DNA from: an uncultured Paracoccaceae bacterium
GTDB lineage: Bacteria; Pseudomonadota; Alphaproteobacteria; Rhodobacterales; Rhodobacteraceae
DNA: 64,000 bases
Direction of reading: 5' to 3'
NCBI GenBank assembly: GCA_938049225.1
Contig: CALICM010000012.1
Coordinates: forward strand, 1 to 64,000
The translations under genes were made by a program, and so were the position numbers. The notes under the pieces were generated by a model. The model made no database searches and had not been told where the DNA came from. It worked only from the letters and a program-made list of their open reading frames with translations. How positions within the stretch are numbered: the stretch's first letter is position 1; each line of letters begins with the position of its first letter. Below are positions 16,602-26,222 of this stretch, piece after piece.

Positions 16602-16766
16602 ATGCCCATCTTGACTCAAATCGACGCGCCAGTCCCCGACCTGACGTCCGAGGAGAGGCTTGTCAGCCATCACGAAGGCCGCTATGAGCCCCCGATCCGC
16701 GCTACCCCGTGCGCACTGCCCCGTCTCCTTTCAAACCGTGAAGGCCCGCGCCATGACAGAATATGA
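16602..16766 (+). CDS. Possible small protein of 54 residues (uncertain)
   Basis: An open frame runs from ATG 16602, with no clear ribosome site (AACTTCTGAT upstream), and overlaps the start of the acetyltransferase gene by 14 bases. The product (MPILTQIDAPVPDLTSEERL...) has no recognised domain. Its only support is its position filling an otherwise empty 240-base gap. It may equally be untranslated leader. Confidence 0.2.
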   Translation: MPILTQIDAPVPDLTSEERLVSHHEGRYEPPIRATPCALPRLLSNREGPRHDRI

Positions 16767-17292
16767 CAAGATGCTTGCGGGCTTGCCCTATCGCCCGGGC
16801 GATCCGGGACTTGCCGCTGCGCGGGCCCGCGCGCAGCGCCTTATGCAACGCTATAACGCGACCACGCTGGACGACGCGGCCCTGCGGCGCGAGATCTTGG
16901 GCGATTTACTGGGCAGCTTGGGCGCCAAGGGGGCGATCCGCACACCGTTTTCGGTCGATTACGGCAGCAATATCCACCTGGGTGACGAGGTTTTTCTGAA
17001 CTACGGCTGCGTTCTGTTGGATGTCTGCGCGATCCACATTGGCGACCAGACCCAAATCGGCCCGGCGGTGCAAATCTATGCCGCCGACCATCCCCGCGAC
17101 CCCGCACAGCGCGACGCGGGCCTGGAACTGGGCAAACCTGTTACCATCGGTCGCAAAGTTTGGATCGGGGGTGGCGCGATCATTCTGCCCGGGGTCACTA
17201 TTGGCGATAATGCCATTGTCGCAGCCGGCGCGGTTGTCACCCGCGATGTCGTGGCGGGCGTGACTGTCAAAGGTAATCCAGCCCGGCCTTGA
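16753..17292 (+). CDS. Maltose O-acetyltransferase-like sugar acetyltransferase
   Basis: 179 residues from ATG 16753. The Maa N-terminal domain (YDKMLAGLPYRPGDPGLAAARARAQRLMQRYNAT) is followed by a left-handed beta-helix of hexapeptide repeats, with the family segment PFSVDYGSNIHLGDEVFLNYGCVLLDVCAIHIGDQTQIGPAVQIYAADHP and KPVTIGRKVWIGGGAIILPGVTIGDNAIVAAGAVVTRDV. It transfers acetyl from acetyl-CoA to a sugar or oligosaccharide hydroxyl; the NodL/LacA/Maa group cannot be split by reading alone. The end at NPARP is a few residues shorter than usual. Confidence 0.9.
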   Translation: MTEYDKMLAGLPYRPGDPGLAAARARAQRLMQRYNATTLDDAALRREILGDLLGSLGAKGAIRTPFSVDYGSNIHLGDEVFLNYGCVLLDVCAIHIGDQTQIGPAVQIYAADHPRDPAQRDAGLELGKPVTIGRKVWIGGGAIILPGVTIGDNAIVAAGAVVTRDVVAGVTVKGNPARP

Positions 17293-17352
17293 TGCATGCC
17301 GCAGGGTATCCTATCTTTTCACTAAGGATTACCGCCCCGAAAGGTCGCTCAA

Positions 17353-17703
17353 ATGTTCTCCATCCCTGGCAAATCACCGGTCAGCATCACCCCTGCCGCC
17401 GCGCGTCAGATCTCGAAACTGATGGCCGAAGGCGGCACGCAGGGCCTCAGGATCGGCGTCAAGAAGGGCGGCTGCGCGGGTATGGAATACACAATGGATT
17501 ATGTCGAAGACATAGATCCCAACGACGAGGTGGTCGAGGCTGAGGGCGCGCGCGTGATGATCGCCCCAATGGCGCAGATGTTTCTGTTTGGAACCGAGAT
17601 CGACTATAAAACATCGCTTCTGGAAAGCGGCTTTCAGTTCAACAATCCAAATGTGACCGAGGCTTGCGGCTGCGGCGAATCGATCAAATTCGCGGGCATG
17701 TAG
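17353..17703 (+). CDS. A-type iron-sulfur carrier protein (IscA/SufA/ErpA family)
   Basis: 116 residues. The three conserved cysteines are present: KKGGCAGMEY and the C-terminal C-G-C (EACGCGESI). A-type carriers receive Fe-S clusters from the scaffold and hand them to target enzymes. The sequence begins SVSIT-like (SPVSITPAAARQISKLM), as in the HesB/IscA family. No suf or isc genes are adjacent; it lies between the acetyltransferase gene and tpiA. Which of sufA, erpA or iscA it is cannot be settled from the sequence, so no symbol is given. Confidence 0.92.
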   Translation: MFSIPGKSPVSITPAAARQISKLMAEGGTQGLRIGVKKGGCAGMEYTMDYVEDIDPNDEVVEAEGARVMIAPMAQMFLFGTEIDYKTSLLESGFQFNNPNVTEACGCGESIKFAGM

Positions 17704-17778
17704 CCCCGGGCGCCCATCCCCCCTTGTAAGGCACCGCACCCCGATGCTAGCCACCTGGAAACATTCAGGGGGACCATC

Positions 17779-18525
17779 ATGCGCCGTAAAATTGCCGCCG
17801 GAAATTGGAAGTTGAACGGCACACGCGCCTCGGCTGCTGTGCTTGAGGCGCTTGTGGAGCAGCACCCCAATCCTGGGGCCGAGGTCATCATCTGTCCGCC
17901 CGCACCGCTGATCCCGATTTTGGCGGGTTTGGGCACCCCGTTCGCAATCGGGGGCCAAGATTGCCACGCGGCCGCATCCGGTGCCCACACCGGTGACACG
18001 TCGGCCGAGGTGTTGGCCGATACCGGTGCGACCCATGTTATTTTAGGTCACTCTGAACGCCGCGCGGACCATGGCGAGACCGATGATATGGTCTGTGCCA
18101 AGGCAAAAGCCGCATATCGCGCCGGTTTGACCGCGATCATCTGTGTTGGCGAGACCGAGCCACAGCGCGACACGGGCACAACATTGGATGTGATCGCAAC
18201 CCAGCTGGCGGGATCCGTTCCCGAGGGCGCCACGCCCGAAAACACCGTTGTCGCTTACGAGCCGGTCTGGGCCATCGGCACGGGCCGTACCCCCAGTTTG
18301 GAGGATATCGCCGAAGTCCACGCCGCGATCCGCGACCGTTTGGCCGAGCGTTTCGGGCCCAAGGCGGCCGATGCCATGCGCATTCTCTACGGCGGATCCG
18401 TCAAGCCCGGTAATGCTGCTGACATCTTTGCCGTCCCGAATGTCGACGGCGGGCTGGTCGGCGGCGCCTCGCTGAAAGCCGAGGATTTTGGCCCCATTAT
18501 CGCCGCCGCCGACGCCACCCGTTAA
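17779..18525 (+). CDS. tpiA: Triosephosphate isomerase
   Basis: 248 residues. TIM-barrel glycolytic enzyme interconverting dihydroxyacetone phosphate and glyceraldehyde 3-phosphate. Active-site residues are visible: N9 and K11 (GNWKLNG), H91 (ILGHSERR) and E161 ([13 protein letters not shown]), with the phosphate-binding [10 protein letters not shown] and GGLVGGASL loops near the end. Length is normal. The stop codon overlaps that of the convergent DUF6456 gene by 4 bases, so the two transcripts must run into each other. Confidence 0.97.
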   Translation: MRRKIAAGNWKLNGTRASAAVLEALVEQHPNPGAEVIICPPAPLIPILAGLGTPFAIGGQDCHAAASGAHTGDTSAEVLADTGATHVILGHSERRADHGETDDMVCAKAKAAYRAGLTAIICVGETEPQRDTGTTLDVIATQLAGSVPEGATPENTVVAYEPVWAIGTGRTPSLEDIAEVHAAIRDRLAERFGPKAADAMRILYGGSVKPGNAADIFAVPNVDGGLVGGASLKAEDFGPIIAAADATR

Positions 18526-19685
18526 CCCACAGCGGCCCGCGGCCCTTCGACCCCGTAATGCGCGGCCAACCGTTGCAGCGCAATGCGCAACACCACCTTT
18601 CCCGATCGTGCCGACCAACCCAGCCGGCGCTCAGCGGTTTCGAGCCCCTCCAGGAAACAGCACACCCGGAACACCACATCGCTCAGGCCCGGGCCAAGAG
18701 CTGCCATCGCGGCCTGAACCCGCGCACGTGCCGCTTGCGGCCCCTCGGCGGGTCCACGCGCGGGCCCTTTTGCACCGTGATCCAAGGGGGTCAGAAAGCT
18801 CGCCCAGTTTTGCGTGACCCGGGGCCCCATTTGCGCCAGTTCGAAATCCTCGCGCAGGCGCTCGCCCGCATCGATGAGGTCCGCGGACAGATAAGGCGCC
18901 CCTGTCTTGTCCCTTTTGCGCCCCAGGACCGTGAGAGGACTCTCCGCCAGGTTGTATCGCATGCGACGTGGTCCCGAGCCATCATTTGCCGCCACCTCGC
19001 GCTCTCCCAGGACTTGGTGTTGCGCTTGAAAGGGAGTCTGGCTTTCCGCGAAAGCCCCCGGTTGGACGCGTGCCTGCCGCTCCTCTTCAAGCAATCGCTT
19101 CAGGGCAGCGCGACCGGCCTCGGTGATCTGGTACCGCGCGACACGTCCAGCCTGTGCGCTGCTGATCCAGTCCTGTAAGGCGAAGTGATGGGCAATGTCA
19201 CGATCCACCACGGCCGTGCGCGTGTGCTTTCCCGGCACCGTCTCGCGTAGAACGACGGCTTTTTCCATATCTTTAGCAATCGCTAGAAATGCATTTTTTT
19301 CACATAACCTTCGTAAGATACGCCGTGCCTCTCGTGTGACTTCCTTATCAAAAACTTCGGTATTCGCCTTCGTCTTGCGGATCATATTTTCCCAGCCCTC
19401 CCGAGCGTTTGCGTCCTCAAAAATTGATGAAATCGAGGCAGAAGCAGCACATATAGCCGTATCGACCAATGGATCGTCACGTCGTGTCTCAACCCGTCTT
19501 ACATGTCTCAAGATCGTCGAGGGGGGGATGTCCCATAGGCGCGCTATGGCCCTGATCGCCATCCCCCCCTCAGTATGTGCCAGATAGGCTCGCATCGGCT
19601 GCGGTAAGGCCGCGATGCGGGCCCCTGGCCCTGGCTCGGTACCGTTTAAAATCTCGCGATCTACAGGCAAAGCCCCCTGATGCAT
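18522..19685 (-). CDS. DUF6456-domain protein with N-terminal helix-turn-helix
   Basis: 387 residues. The N-terminal part, about residues 25-65 ([35 protein letters not shown]), looks like a Homeodomain/Crp-type helix-turn-helix. The C-terminal part ([59 protein letters not shown] ... [43 protein letters not shown]) matches the DUF6456 region known in alphaproteobacteria. The function is unknown, and DNA binding is inferred. It is divergent from the DUF6477 gene, with 194 bp between them. Confidence 0.78.
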   Translation of the reverse strand: MHQGALPVDREILNGTEPGPGARIAALPQPMRAYLAHTEGGMAIRAIARLWDIPPSTILRHVRRVETRRDDPLVDTAICAASASISSIFEDANAREGWENMIRKTKANTEVFDKEVTREARRILRRLCEKNAFLAIAKDMEKAVVLRETVPGKHTRTAVVDRDIAHHFALQDWISSAQAGRVARYQITEAGRAALKRLLEEERQARVQPGAFAESQTPFQAQHQVLGEREVAANDGSGPRRMRYNLAESPLTVLGRKRDKTGAPYLSADLIDAGERLREDFELAQMGPRVTQNWASFLTPLDHGAKGPARGPAEGPQAARARVQAAMAALGPGLSDVVFRVCCFLEGLETAERRLGWSARSGKVVLRIALQRLAAHYGVEGPRAAVG

Positions 19686-19879
19686 TTGATCGCTCGCACA
19701 TAGTTACAAAGCCAGGTATCTACCTATGGTTGTTTGGTAAATGATCCCTTAAAATGGAGATCTTGTATAAAGTTTTATGTAGAAGCCCGATTTACCGAAC
19801 GGTCAAAAGAGCGATTACGCAACACCCGGATCGCTACGCACATACTCAGGCATTGAACGAACAAATGCGGAGATTTGCC

Positions 19880-20161
19880 ATGTCTGACCTTGGAAGCACA
19901 CTTAGTACCCTTAAACGCCCTCGTATCCTTGTTGGGGCCGCGCGCAAAGGAGTGGGATTCTACCGGCGTGAGCGGGATCTGGGGCCGCTTCTGAAATCGC
20001 TGCGCAGCCCAGCGCACACAGACACCGAGCAGCTGCTTGCTGCCGAAGCGCACCTTGAGCAAACCCGGTCCACGGGCGGGTCGGGCTATTCGCTGAGCAG
20101 CCATATCGCGGTTCTGACGGCCCTAATCGCCGAGGCGACCTTGTCCCCTCGGCAAGCTTGA
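19880..20161 (+). CDS. DUF6477-family small protein
   Basis: 93 residues from ATG 19880. This start is chosen because the family sequence begins MSDLGSTLSTLKRPRILVGAARKGVGFYRRERDLGPLL; the frame is open further upstream but that part is AT-rich and not protein-like. CGGAGA lies just ahead. The protein is basic and mostly helical, with a conserved LKRPRILVxAARxG stretch. Its function is unknown and the family is largely confined to Rhodobacterales. Divergent from the DUF6456 gene; convergent with the methyltransferase gene. Confidence 0.75.
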   Translation: MSDLGSTLSTLKRPRILVGAARKGVGFYRRERDLGPLLKSLRSPAHTDTEQLLAAEAHLEQTRSTGGSGYSLSSHIAVLTALIAEATLSPRQA

Positions 20162-20164
20162 CGG

Positions 20165-21715
20165 TCAGACAAAAGCGTCCGGCATTGCCGCTTTGCGTTG
20201 CGCCACGAATGCCTCAAGCCCCTCCTGGATACCGGGGTCAATGGGCGGCGCTTGATACGCGTCCAATAGGGTTTTCACCCGCGCGGCAGCCAGGGTATGG
20301 CTGTCGCGCCCACCCTCGTCCGCCCAGGTCTCGAACGGCTTATAGTCCAAAACCTCGGACCGCCAAAACGCCTCCTTGAAATTCGCTTGCGTGTGGGCAC
20401 ACCCCAGAAAATGCCCCCCCGGCCCCACTTCGCGCAGGGCATCCATCGCTTGCCCATTTTCTGTGATATCAACGCCTGCGGCCAAGGCATGCAGCGCGCC
20501 CAGCTGATCTGCGTCCAGCACGAATTTCTCGAAACTGCTGACCAGCCCGCCTTCCAACCAACCACAGGCATGCAACATGAAATTGACGCCCCCCAATAGG
20601 GCCGCGTTCAATGTGTTCGCCGTCTCGTACGCCGCCTGCGCATCGGGCAATTTAGAGCCGCACAGGCTGCCGCCCGAGCGAAACGGCAGGTTCAGCCGAC
20701 GCGCCAATTGGCCAGCCCCATAGAGAATCTTCGACGCCTCGGGCGTCCCGAATGTTGGGGCGCCTGAGTTCATGTCGATCGAGGCGACAAACGCCCCGAA
20801 AACCACCGGCGCCCCTGGCCGTACAAGCTGCGCATAGGCGATCCCGGCCAGTGCTTCGGCCAGAACTTGTGTGAGCGTTCCGGTGACCGAGACCGGCGAC
20901 ATCGCCCCACCGACAATAAAGGGCGAGACGATGCAGGCTTGATTCGCGGCCGCATACACCTCGAGCGCACCCATCATCACACCGTCAAAGGTCAGGGGCG
21001 AGTTGATGTTGATCAACGAAGTCATGACGGTGTTCTGGTCGACGAAGTCGCTACCGAACAGCACTTTACACATATCAACACTGTCTTGTGCCCGGCTGGG
21101 CTCGGTCACCGATCCCATGAACGGCTTGTCGCTGAGCGTCATATGGGCCAGCAACATGTCAAGGTGGCGCTTGTTCACCGGGATATCCGTCGGCTCGCAT
21201 ACCGTGCCGCCAGAGTGGTGCAACCATTTGGACATATAACCCAGCTTCACGAACTTTTCGAAATCAGCCAGCGTGGCATAGCGCCGTCCGCCGTCGATAT
21301 CGCGCACGAAGGGCGGGCCATAGACGGGCGCCAGCACCAGGGAATTGCCGCCAATCTCGACGCTGCGCGCGGGGTTCCGGGCGTGCTGGGTAATCGTGGT
21401 CGGGGCTTTTGTACAAAGCTTGCGGGCCAAACCACGGGGAATATGCACCCGTTCGCCTTGCACATCCGCGCCTGCCGTACGCCAGCGTGCAAGGGCTTCG
21501 GGATTGTCGGTAAAAGCGACGCCGATTTCTTCCAGCACGGTTTCGGCGTTGGCCTCGATGATCTCGAGGGCCTCTTCGGTCAGGATCTCGAAGTTTGGGA
21601 TATTGCGCTGAATCGTGGGCGCGCATTCGATCCGTATCGCTGTGCGCTCGGCCCGCCGCGCCGCGCCGCCCCCACGGGCCCGCCGCCGCCCACCGCTGTC
21701 CGCTGCCTGATCCAT
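20165..21715 (-). CDS. MttB-family methyltransferase without pyrrolysine
   Basis: 516 residues from ATG 21715. Recognised as the trimethylamine/corrinoid methyltransferase (MttB, COG5598) family from NFEILTEEALEIIEANAETVLEEIGVAF, VHIPRGLARKLCTKAPTTITQHARNP, YATLADFEKFVKLGYMSKWLHHSGGTVCEPTDIP and MMGALEVYAAANQACIVSPFIVGGAMSPVS. There is no in-frame amber codon, so it belongs to the non-pyrrolysine group, known members of which demethylate quaternary amines such as glycine betaine onto a corrinoid protein. No corrinoid protein or activase gene is adjacent, so the substrate is open. The basic Arg/Gly/Ala-rich N-terminal tail (residues 8-26) is typical of marine Rhodobacterales members. Confidence 0.85.
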   Translation of the reverse strand: MDQAADSGGRRRARGGGAARRAERTAIRIECAPTIQRNIPNFEILTEEALEIIEANAETVLEEIGVAFTDNPEALARWRTAGADVQGERVHIPRGLARKLCTKAPTTITQHARNPARSVEIGGNSLVLAPVYGPPFVRDIDGGRRYATLADFEKFVKLGYMSKWLHHSGGTVCEPTDIPVNKRHLDMLLAHMTLSDKPFMGSVTEPSRAQDSVDMCKVLFGSDFVDQNTVMTSLININSPLTFDGVMMGALEVYAAANQACIVSPFIVGGAMSPVSVTGTLTQVLAEALAGIAYAQLVRPGAPVVFGAFVASIDMNSGAPTFGTPEASKILYGAGQLARRLNLPFRSGGSLCGSKLPDAQAAYETANTLNAALLGGVNFMLHACGWLEGGLVSSFEKFVLDADQLGALHALAAGVDITENGQAMDALREVGPGGHFLGCAHTQANFKEAFWRSEVLDYKPFETWADEGGRDSHTLAAARVKTLLDAYQAPPIDPGIQEGLEAFVAQRKAAMPDAFV

Positions 21716-21851
21716 CTTGTGACCCTCCAACCGCTTGCGCCGGTTATAGGCGCCCGCCAAGCTGCAGCTTGTCACAAATCCGAAGGTCGCCGCGCCAAAG
21801 GCGACATTCGCGCCCCTTGCGCGAATCCGACCAGGACCGTAACCGGGCCCT

Positions 21852-23414
21852 ATGACAGAGATTTCCCATGATCGCCTGCTGATCATCGATTTTGGCAGCC
21901 AGGTAACCCAGTTAATCGCCCGTCGCCTGCGCGAGGCCAATATTTATTGCGAGATCCATCCCTATCAGGTCGTTACCGACAGTTTTCTGCAGACCTTTGG
22001 CCCCCGGGCCGTGATTCTATCCGGTGGTCCTGCCAGCGTTTTCGCCGAAAACGCGCCGCATCCGCCCAAGGCGGTCTTTTCCATGGGCGTGCCAGTGCTG
22101 GGCATCTGCTATGGCCAACAGATCATGATGCATATGCTCGGGGGGCAGGTGGATCGGGGCCAGGGGACCGCCGAATTTGGCCGCGCCTATGTGACCCAGG
22201 CGGACGGGGATCTGCCGCTGCTCGACGGCTGGTTTGACGATGGCCCCGAGCAAGTTTGGATGTCGCATGGCGACCACGTCAGCCGAATCGCCCCAGGTTT
22301 TCAAGTCTATGGCACCTCACCCAACGCACCCTTTGCGATCATAGCAGACCCCGCGCGCAACTTCTTTGCGACGCAATTTCACCCCGAGGTGCACCACACC
22401 CCGAACGGCGCGCGGCTTTATGAAAACTTTGTGCGTTTGGCAGGCTTTACCGGTGACTGGACCATGGGAGCCTATCGCGAGGAAGCAATCGAGAAGATCC
22501 GCGCCCAAGTTGGCGATGGCAAGGTGATTTGCGCCCTGTCCGGCGGGGTCGACAGTTCGGTGGCCGCTGTACTGATCCACGAAGCGATTGGCGATCAACT
22601 CACCTGCGTCTTTGTTGACCACGGGTTGATGCGAAAGGACGAGGCCGCGGAAGTCACCACCATGTTCCGCGAGCACTATAACCTGCCGCTGATCCATGCT
22701 GACGAATCAGAGCTGTTCCTGACCGCGCTCGAAAGCATCTCGGACCCCGAACAGAAGCGCAAAATCATCGGTCGCCTGTTCATCGAAGTGTTCGAGAAAC
22801 ACGCCGCCGCCATTGGTGGCGCCGATTTCCTGGCCCAAGGGACACTTTATCCGGATGTGATCGAAAGCGTCAGCTTCTCGGGTGGGCCGTCCGTTACCAT
22901 CAAGTCGCACCACAATGTCGGCGGCCTGCCCGAGCGTATGAACATGGCCCTGGTCGAACCGCTGCGCGAGTTATTCAAGGACGAGGTTCGCGCGCTGGGT
23001 CGCGAGCTGGGTCTGCCCGCCCATTTCATCGGGCGCCACCCCTTCCCCGGCCCTGGCCTGGCCATTCGCTGCCCGTGCGAGATCACCCGGCCCAAGCTGG
23101 ACATCCTGCGCGAAGCTGACGCTGTCTATATCGACCAGATCCGCAAACACGGGCTCTATGATCAGATCTGGCAGGCTTTCGTGGCGATTCTGCCTGTGCG
23201 TACGGTGGGCGTCATGGGCGACGGGCGAACCTATGACTACGCCTGCGCCCTGCGAGCCGTGACCTCGGTCGATGGGATGACGGCCGATTTCTACCCCTTC
23301 AGCCACGAATTTCTGGGCGAAACCGCGACCCGGATCATCAACGAAGTGCCTGGGATCAACCGCGTGACTTATGACATCACCTCCAAACCGCCCGGAACGA
23401 TTGAGTGGGAGTAG
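21852..23414 (+). CDS. guaA: GMP synthase (glutamine-hydrolysing)
   Basis: 520 residues. The N-terminal class I glutamine amidotransferase domain has [20 protein letters not shown], nucleophile C86 (GICYGQQ) and FHPEVHHT with the catalytic His and Glu. The ATP-pyrophosphatase domain has the PP-loop [14 protein letters not shown]. The C-terminal dimerisation domain includes [30 protein letters not shown] and the ending [12 protein letters not shown]. It converts XMP to GMP with glutamine and ATP. A core chromosomal gene, complete, divergent from the MttB-like gene with 136 bp between starts. Confidence 0.98.
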   Translation: MTEISHDRLLIIDFGSQVTQLIARRLREANIYCEIHPYQVVTDSFLQTFGPRAVILSGGPASVFAENAPHPPKAVFSMGVPVLGICYGQQIMMHMLGGQVDRGQGTAEFGRAYVTQADGDLPLLDGWFDDGPEQVWMSHGDHVSRIAPGFQVYGTSPNAPFAIIADPARNFFATQFHPEVHHTPNGARLYENFVRLAGFTGDWTMGAYREEAIEKIRAQVGDGKVICALSGGVDSSVAAVLIHEAIGDQLTCVFVDHGLMRKDEAAEVTTMFREHYNLPLIHADESELFLTALESISDPEQKRKIIGRLFIEVFEKHAAAIGGADFLAQGTLYPDVIESVSFSGGPSVTIKSHHNVGGLPERMNMALVEPLRELFKDEVRALGRELGLPAHFIGRHPFPGPGLAIRCPCEITRPKLDILREADAVYIDQIRKHGLYDQIWQAFVAILPVRTVGVMGDGRTYDYACALRAVTSVDGMTADFYPFSHEFLGETATRIINEVPGINRVTYDITSKPPGTIEWE

Positions 23415-23448
23415 CCCGCACCCAATGAAATCAAAGGGGGCTCAAGCG

Positions 23449-24273
23449 TCACCCCAATTCCAAAGTCGCGACCCCGTGGAATTCAGGCGGTGTCGCGGCG
23501 GGTGGTTTGGCCGAATACATTCGGGCGGTTTCAAAGACAGGCTCGAAACCCCTGTCTGAGAGGAATTTGATCAAAGCGGGCGAGGTGTCGGGGACATCGA
23601 TGTACAGCGGGCCGCCCCCGAATTCCGTTGACACGCTGGCCAGCAGCGTTTCGGCTTGGGCAGCACTTTCCGCGTAAAGCGGCCCGATCTTGATCCCATC
23701 CGCGCAAAGCCGGAACGTCGCAAAGTTCGCCATTGAACCGGTTGATCGCAGGCCAAGCGTTCGCCGTGTTTTCGTGCCCGCGAACCAGGCCGCCGAAAAA
23801 CGCTGCCGTCGGACGCCCGTGGTCCGCATGTCGGCTTGGATCACGTCTTCGGGGTTGATGGGGACCGCGGCCCCAGCGACCGGGCTGTCCGCCACCCTGC
23901 CCTCGTACCTGATCGTCCGCCCATGATGCGAAAAACCGGACCGGGCGTAATTCGACTGTTGCGCAGGCACGCCGTCCAGGCCGACGCATCTTGCACCCGC
24001 ATGGGCCAGTCCGGCCTGCCAAACCTCGAACCCGAAGCCTTGCCCGCGAAATGTGAGATGGCAGATATATAGCCCAAGAAACGCAAAAGCCTCGTCGTGG
24101 TTGACTACCGAGACTGCGGCGGCCGGGCGTCCGCCGACCTCCTTTAGGAAGAACCCAAGGGGGTCAGCCGCGAAAAAGGCCGCGGCATCATCGATACCGG
24201 GGTTCCAGCCCTCAGCCCGCGCCCAATCGAGCACCAATTCCAGATCATCTTGGGTCATCCGGCGAACTGTCAT
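23449..24273 (-). CDS. GNAT-family N-acetyltransferase
   Basis: 274 residues. The N-terminal GNAT domain reads VRRMTQDDLELVLDWARAEGWNPGIDDAAAFFAADPLGFFLKEVGGRPAAAVSVVNHD, followed by FLGLYICHLTFRGQGFGFEVWQAGLAHA, where RGQGFG is the acetyl-CoA pyrophosphate loop. A second, diverged domain (about residues 145-265) resembles the C-terminal half of tandem GNAT proteins such as YitH. The substrate is unknown. It overlaps the end of the upstream GntR regulator gene by 4 bases (ATGA), so the two are co-expressed. Confidence 0.85.
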   Translation of the reverse strand: MTVRRMTQDDLELVLDWARAEGWNPGIDDAAAFFAADPLGFFLKEVGGRPAAAVSVVNHDEAFAFLGLYICHLTFRGQGFGFEVWQAGLAHAGARCVGLDGVPAQQSNYARSGFSHHGRTIRYEGRVADSPVAGAAVPINPEDVIQADMRTTGVRRQRFSAAWFAGTKTRRTLGLRSTGSMANFATFRLCADGIKIGPLYAESAAQAETLLASVSTEFGGGPLYIDVPDTSPALIKFLSDRGFEPVFETARMYSAKPPAATPPEFHGVATLELG

Positions 24274-24977
24274 GGGCGCAACGCATCCCTCAGTGACCGG
24301 GGCGGGTTCGGTCTGTCCCGCAGATCCAGCGCCGAGTGCAGATCCACCAGATGGCTTCGCATCAGTTCCTCGGCCCTTTGGCTGTTCCCCTCGGAAATCG
24401 CCCCAACCAGCGCGTGGTGGGCAAAGCTTTCACACAACGCACTTTCCCGGCGCCAATAGAGTGCGATGATCAACGAAGATCGGGCGATCAGCGCCTCGAT
24501 GAACCCCGCGATCGTCGCTTGATCCGCGATGCGGGCAATTTCGATGTGAAAGAGGCCCGACAGGCGTAGCGCCCGCCCCTGATCCGCGGCGTCGAGGGCC
24601 GCATGCTCGTCCACGATATGGCGCTTAAGCAGGTCTATGTCGTCCGGTGTGGCCCGCATCGCCGCCGATTTTGCCGTGCGGGGCTCCAGAAGTTCGCGGG
24701 CCTCGAACACCTCGCGCGCTTCCCGAAGCGATGGCTGCGCGACAAAGGCACCGCGATTGCGACGGATATCGACCAGCTGATGATGGGCCAACGCCTGAAG
24801 CGCGGCACGCACCACCGTACGCGACACACCAAAAATCTCGGCAACCTCATCTTCGCCAAGCTTGGTTCCCGGGGCCAGGCGATGTTCGTGGATCGCAAGC
24901 GACAGGGCAGAGGCCACCGTCTCGCCCGAGGCGGTGTTTTTGAGCGCTTCTAATGACCGGTTAGCCTGTTCGTTCAT
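24270..24977 (-). CDS. GntR-family regulator, FadR/FCD subfamily
   Basis: 235 residues from ATG 24977. The winged helix domain reads SGETVASALSLAIHEHRLAPGTKLGEDEVAEIFGVSRTVVRAALQALAHHQLVDIRRNRGAFVA, and the C-terminal FCD ligand domain has metal-site residues in the SGLFHIEIARIA and HHALVGAISEGNSQRAEELMRSHL helices. It is divergent from the ABC transporter operon. A perfect TTGTATACAA palindrome lies 82 bp upstream of its start, between the two transcription units, so it very likely controls both. FCD regulators usually respond to a carboxylate, which would be the transported compound or a product. Confidence 0.92.
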   Translation of the reverse strand: MNEQANRSLEALKNTASGETVASALSLAIHEHRLAPGTKLGEDEVAEIFGVSRTVVRAALQALAHHQLVDIRRNRGAFVAQPSLREAREVFEARELLEPRTAKSAAMRATPDDIDLLKRHIVDEHAALDAADQGRALRLSGLFHIEIARIADQATIAGFIEALIARSSLIIALYWRRESALCESFAHHALVGAISEGNSQRAEELMRSHLVDLHSALDLRDRPNPPRSLRDALRP

Positions 24978-25059
24978 TTCGATCCTTACCCTGTCTTCAG
25001 TGTCAGACAGGGCTAAGCCCCACAAGGCCGCGCGCAGATGTGTTCAATCGCAAATCGGG

Positions 25060-25069
25060 TTGTATACAA
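25060..25069. promoter_or_regulatory. GntR/FadR-type operator palindrome
   Basis: TTGTATACAA, a perfect 10-bp palindrome matching the FCD-subfamily pattern (GT-N-TAC core), lies in the 233-bp space between the GntR gene and the ABC ATPase gene. No other gene is seen in that space. Confidence 0.7.
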
Positions 25070-25210
25070 AACTGTGTCCAATAATTATGCTCCCACTGAA
25101 AGTCCTGCGCAACGATTAAGCAAATCCCGCGTTCCGCCCCTGGCGACACCGCCATTCGTTTGCAAGGCCCGGCGATCCTGCGATCAGATCGCGCACATCG
25201 GAAGGGAAAA

Positions 25211-26197
25211 ATGGCCGAAGTGATCAAGGATCTCGAGTTGGTGAGTGTGACCAAGCGCTATGGCGCGACCGTGGCGGTCGACGCCATCAGCCATCACTTC
25301 AAACCTGGAAGCTATACCTGCCTTCTTGGCCCCTCAGGATGCGGCAAGTCATCGACCCTGCGCATGATCGCCGGGCATGAAAGCGTCTCGGAAGGGGCGA
25401 TCCTGTTGGGCGCACGGGACATCGTCGATCTGCCCCCAGCCAAGCGTGGCACAGCGATGATGTTTCAAAACTACGCCCTTTTTCCGCATCTTTCGGTTTT
25501 GGACAACGTTGCTTTCAGCCTGAAAATGAAGGGTGTTGAGGCCAAAGCACGCCGGGCAACTGCCGCTGAGATGCTTGAACTGGTGGACCTTACCCAGCTC
25601 AGCGACCGCCTTCCCGACCAGCTTTCCGGCGGGCAGCAACAGCGGGTCGCGCTGGCCCGCGCCTTGATCACCCGGCCTCAGGTTTTGCTGCTGGACGAGC
25701 CGCTTTCGGCGCTGGACCCCTTCTTGCGGATCCGGATGCGCGCCGAACTTCGCAAACTGCAGCAAGAGTTGGGGATCAGCTTTTTGCATGTCACCCACGG
25801 ACAGGACGAGGCGCTGGCACTGGCGGACGAGATTGTGGTGATGAACAACGCCGTGATCGAACAGGCCGGTCCCGCACGGGACGTCTTTAACGCGCCGAAA
25901 ACGGAATTCGTCGCGCGCTTCATGGGCGGGCATAATGTCATAGCACTACCCAGCGGCCATTTCGCGATCCGCGCCGACGCGGTCGGTCTGACCACGGCCG
26001 ACGCCGGTAAGCTGGAAGCCTGCATTACCGCCGTGGAATATCAAGGCACCCATGTGTCCATCACCGCGCGGACCGTTGGCGATCAGGACGTCACGGCCGT
26101 CATGGCCGATCAGATTTTCTTCGACCACCCCAAGAACCCAGGCGACCGCGTCGGTCTGATCTGGGAGCAAGAAAACCTCCACAAACTGACGACGTAA
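25211..26197 (+). CDS. ABC transporter ATP-binding protein (spermidine/putrescine type)
   Basis: 328 residues from ATG 25211 (GGGAAAA just before). Walker [11 protein letters not shown]-loop [13 protein letters not shown], signature [15 protein letters not shown], Walker [12 protein letters not shown] and H-loop VTHGQ are all present. A C-terminal TOBE-like regulatory domain covers about residues 245-328. This is the PotA-type arrangement. It opens the four-gene transporter operon and is followed 25 bp later by the binding-protein gene. It should energise import of the ligand bound by that protein. Confidence 0.95.
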   Translation: MAEVIKDLELVSVTKRYGATVAVDAISHHFKPGSYTCLLGPSGCGKSSTLRMIAGHESVSEGAILLGARDIVDLPPAKRGTAMMFQNYALFPHLSVLDNVAFSLKMKGVEAKARRATAAEMLELVDLTQLSDRLPDQLSGGQQQRVALARALITRPQVLLLDEPLSALDPFLRIRMRAELRKLQQELGISFLHVTHGQDEALALADEIVVMNNAVIEQAGPARDVFNAPKTEFVARFMGGHNVIALPSGHFAIRADAVGLTTADAGKLEACITAVEYQGTHVSITARTVGDQDVTAVMADQIFFDHPKNPGDRVGLIWEQENLHKLTT

Positions 26198-26222
26198 CAA
26201 ACACCCAACAAGGAGACACGAC

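Noticed and set aside
20165-21715. Pyrrolysine-containing trimethylamine methyltransferase
   Set aside because: No in-frame amber codon is present; the frame runs unbroken to its stop.
23400-23600. TTGATCAA-like sequence as a further FNR box
   Set aside because: It lies inside the GNAT coding region and lacks the 4-base spacer between half-sites.
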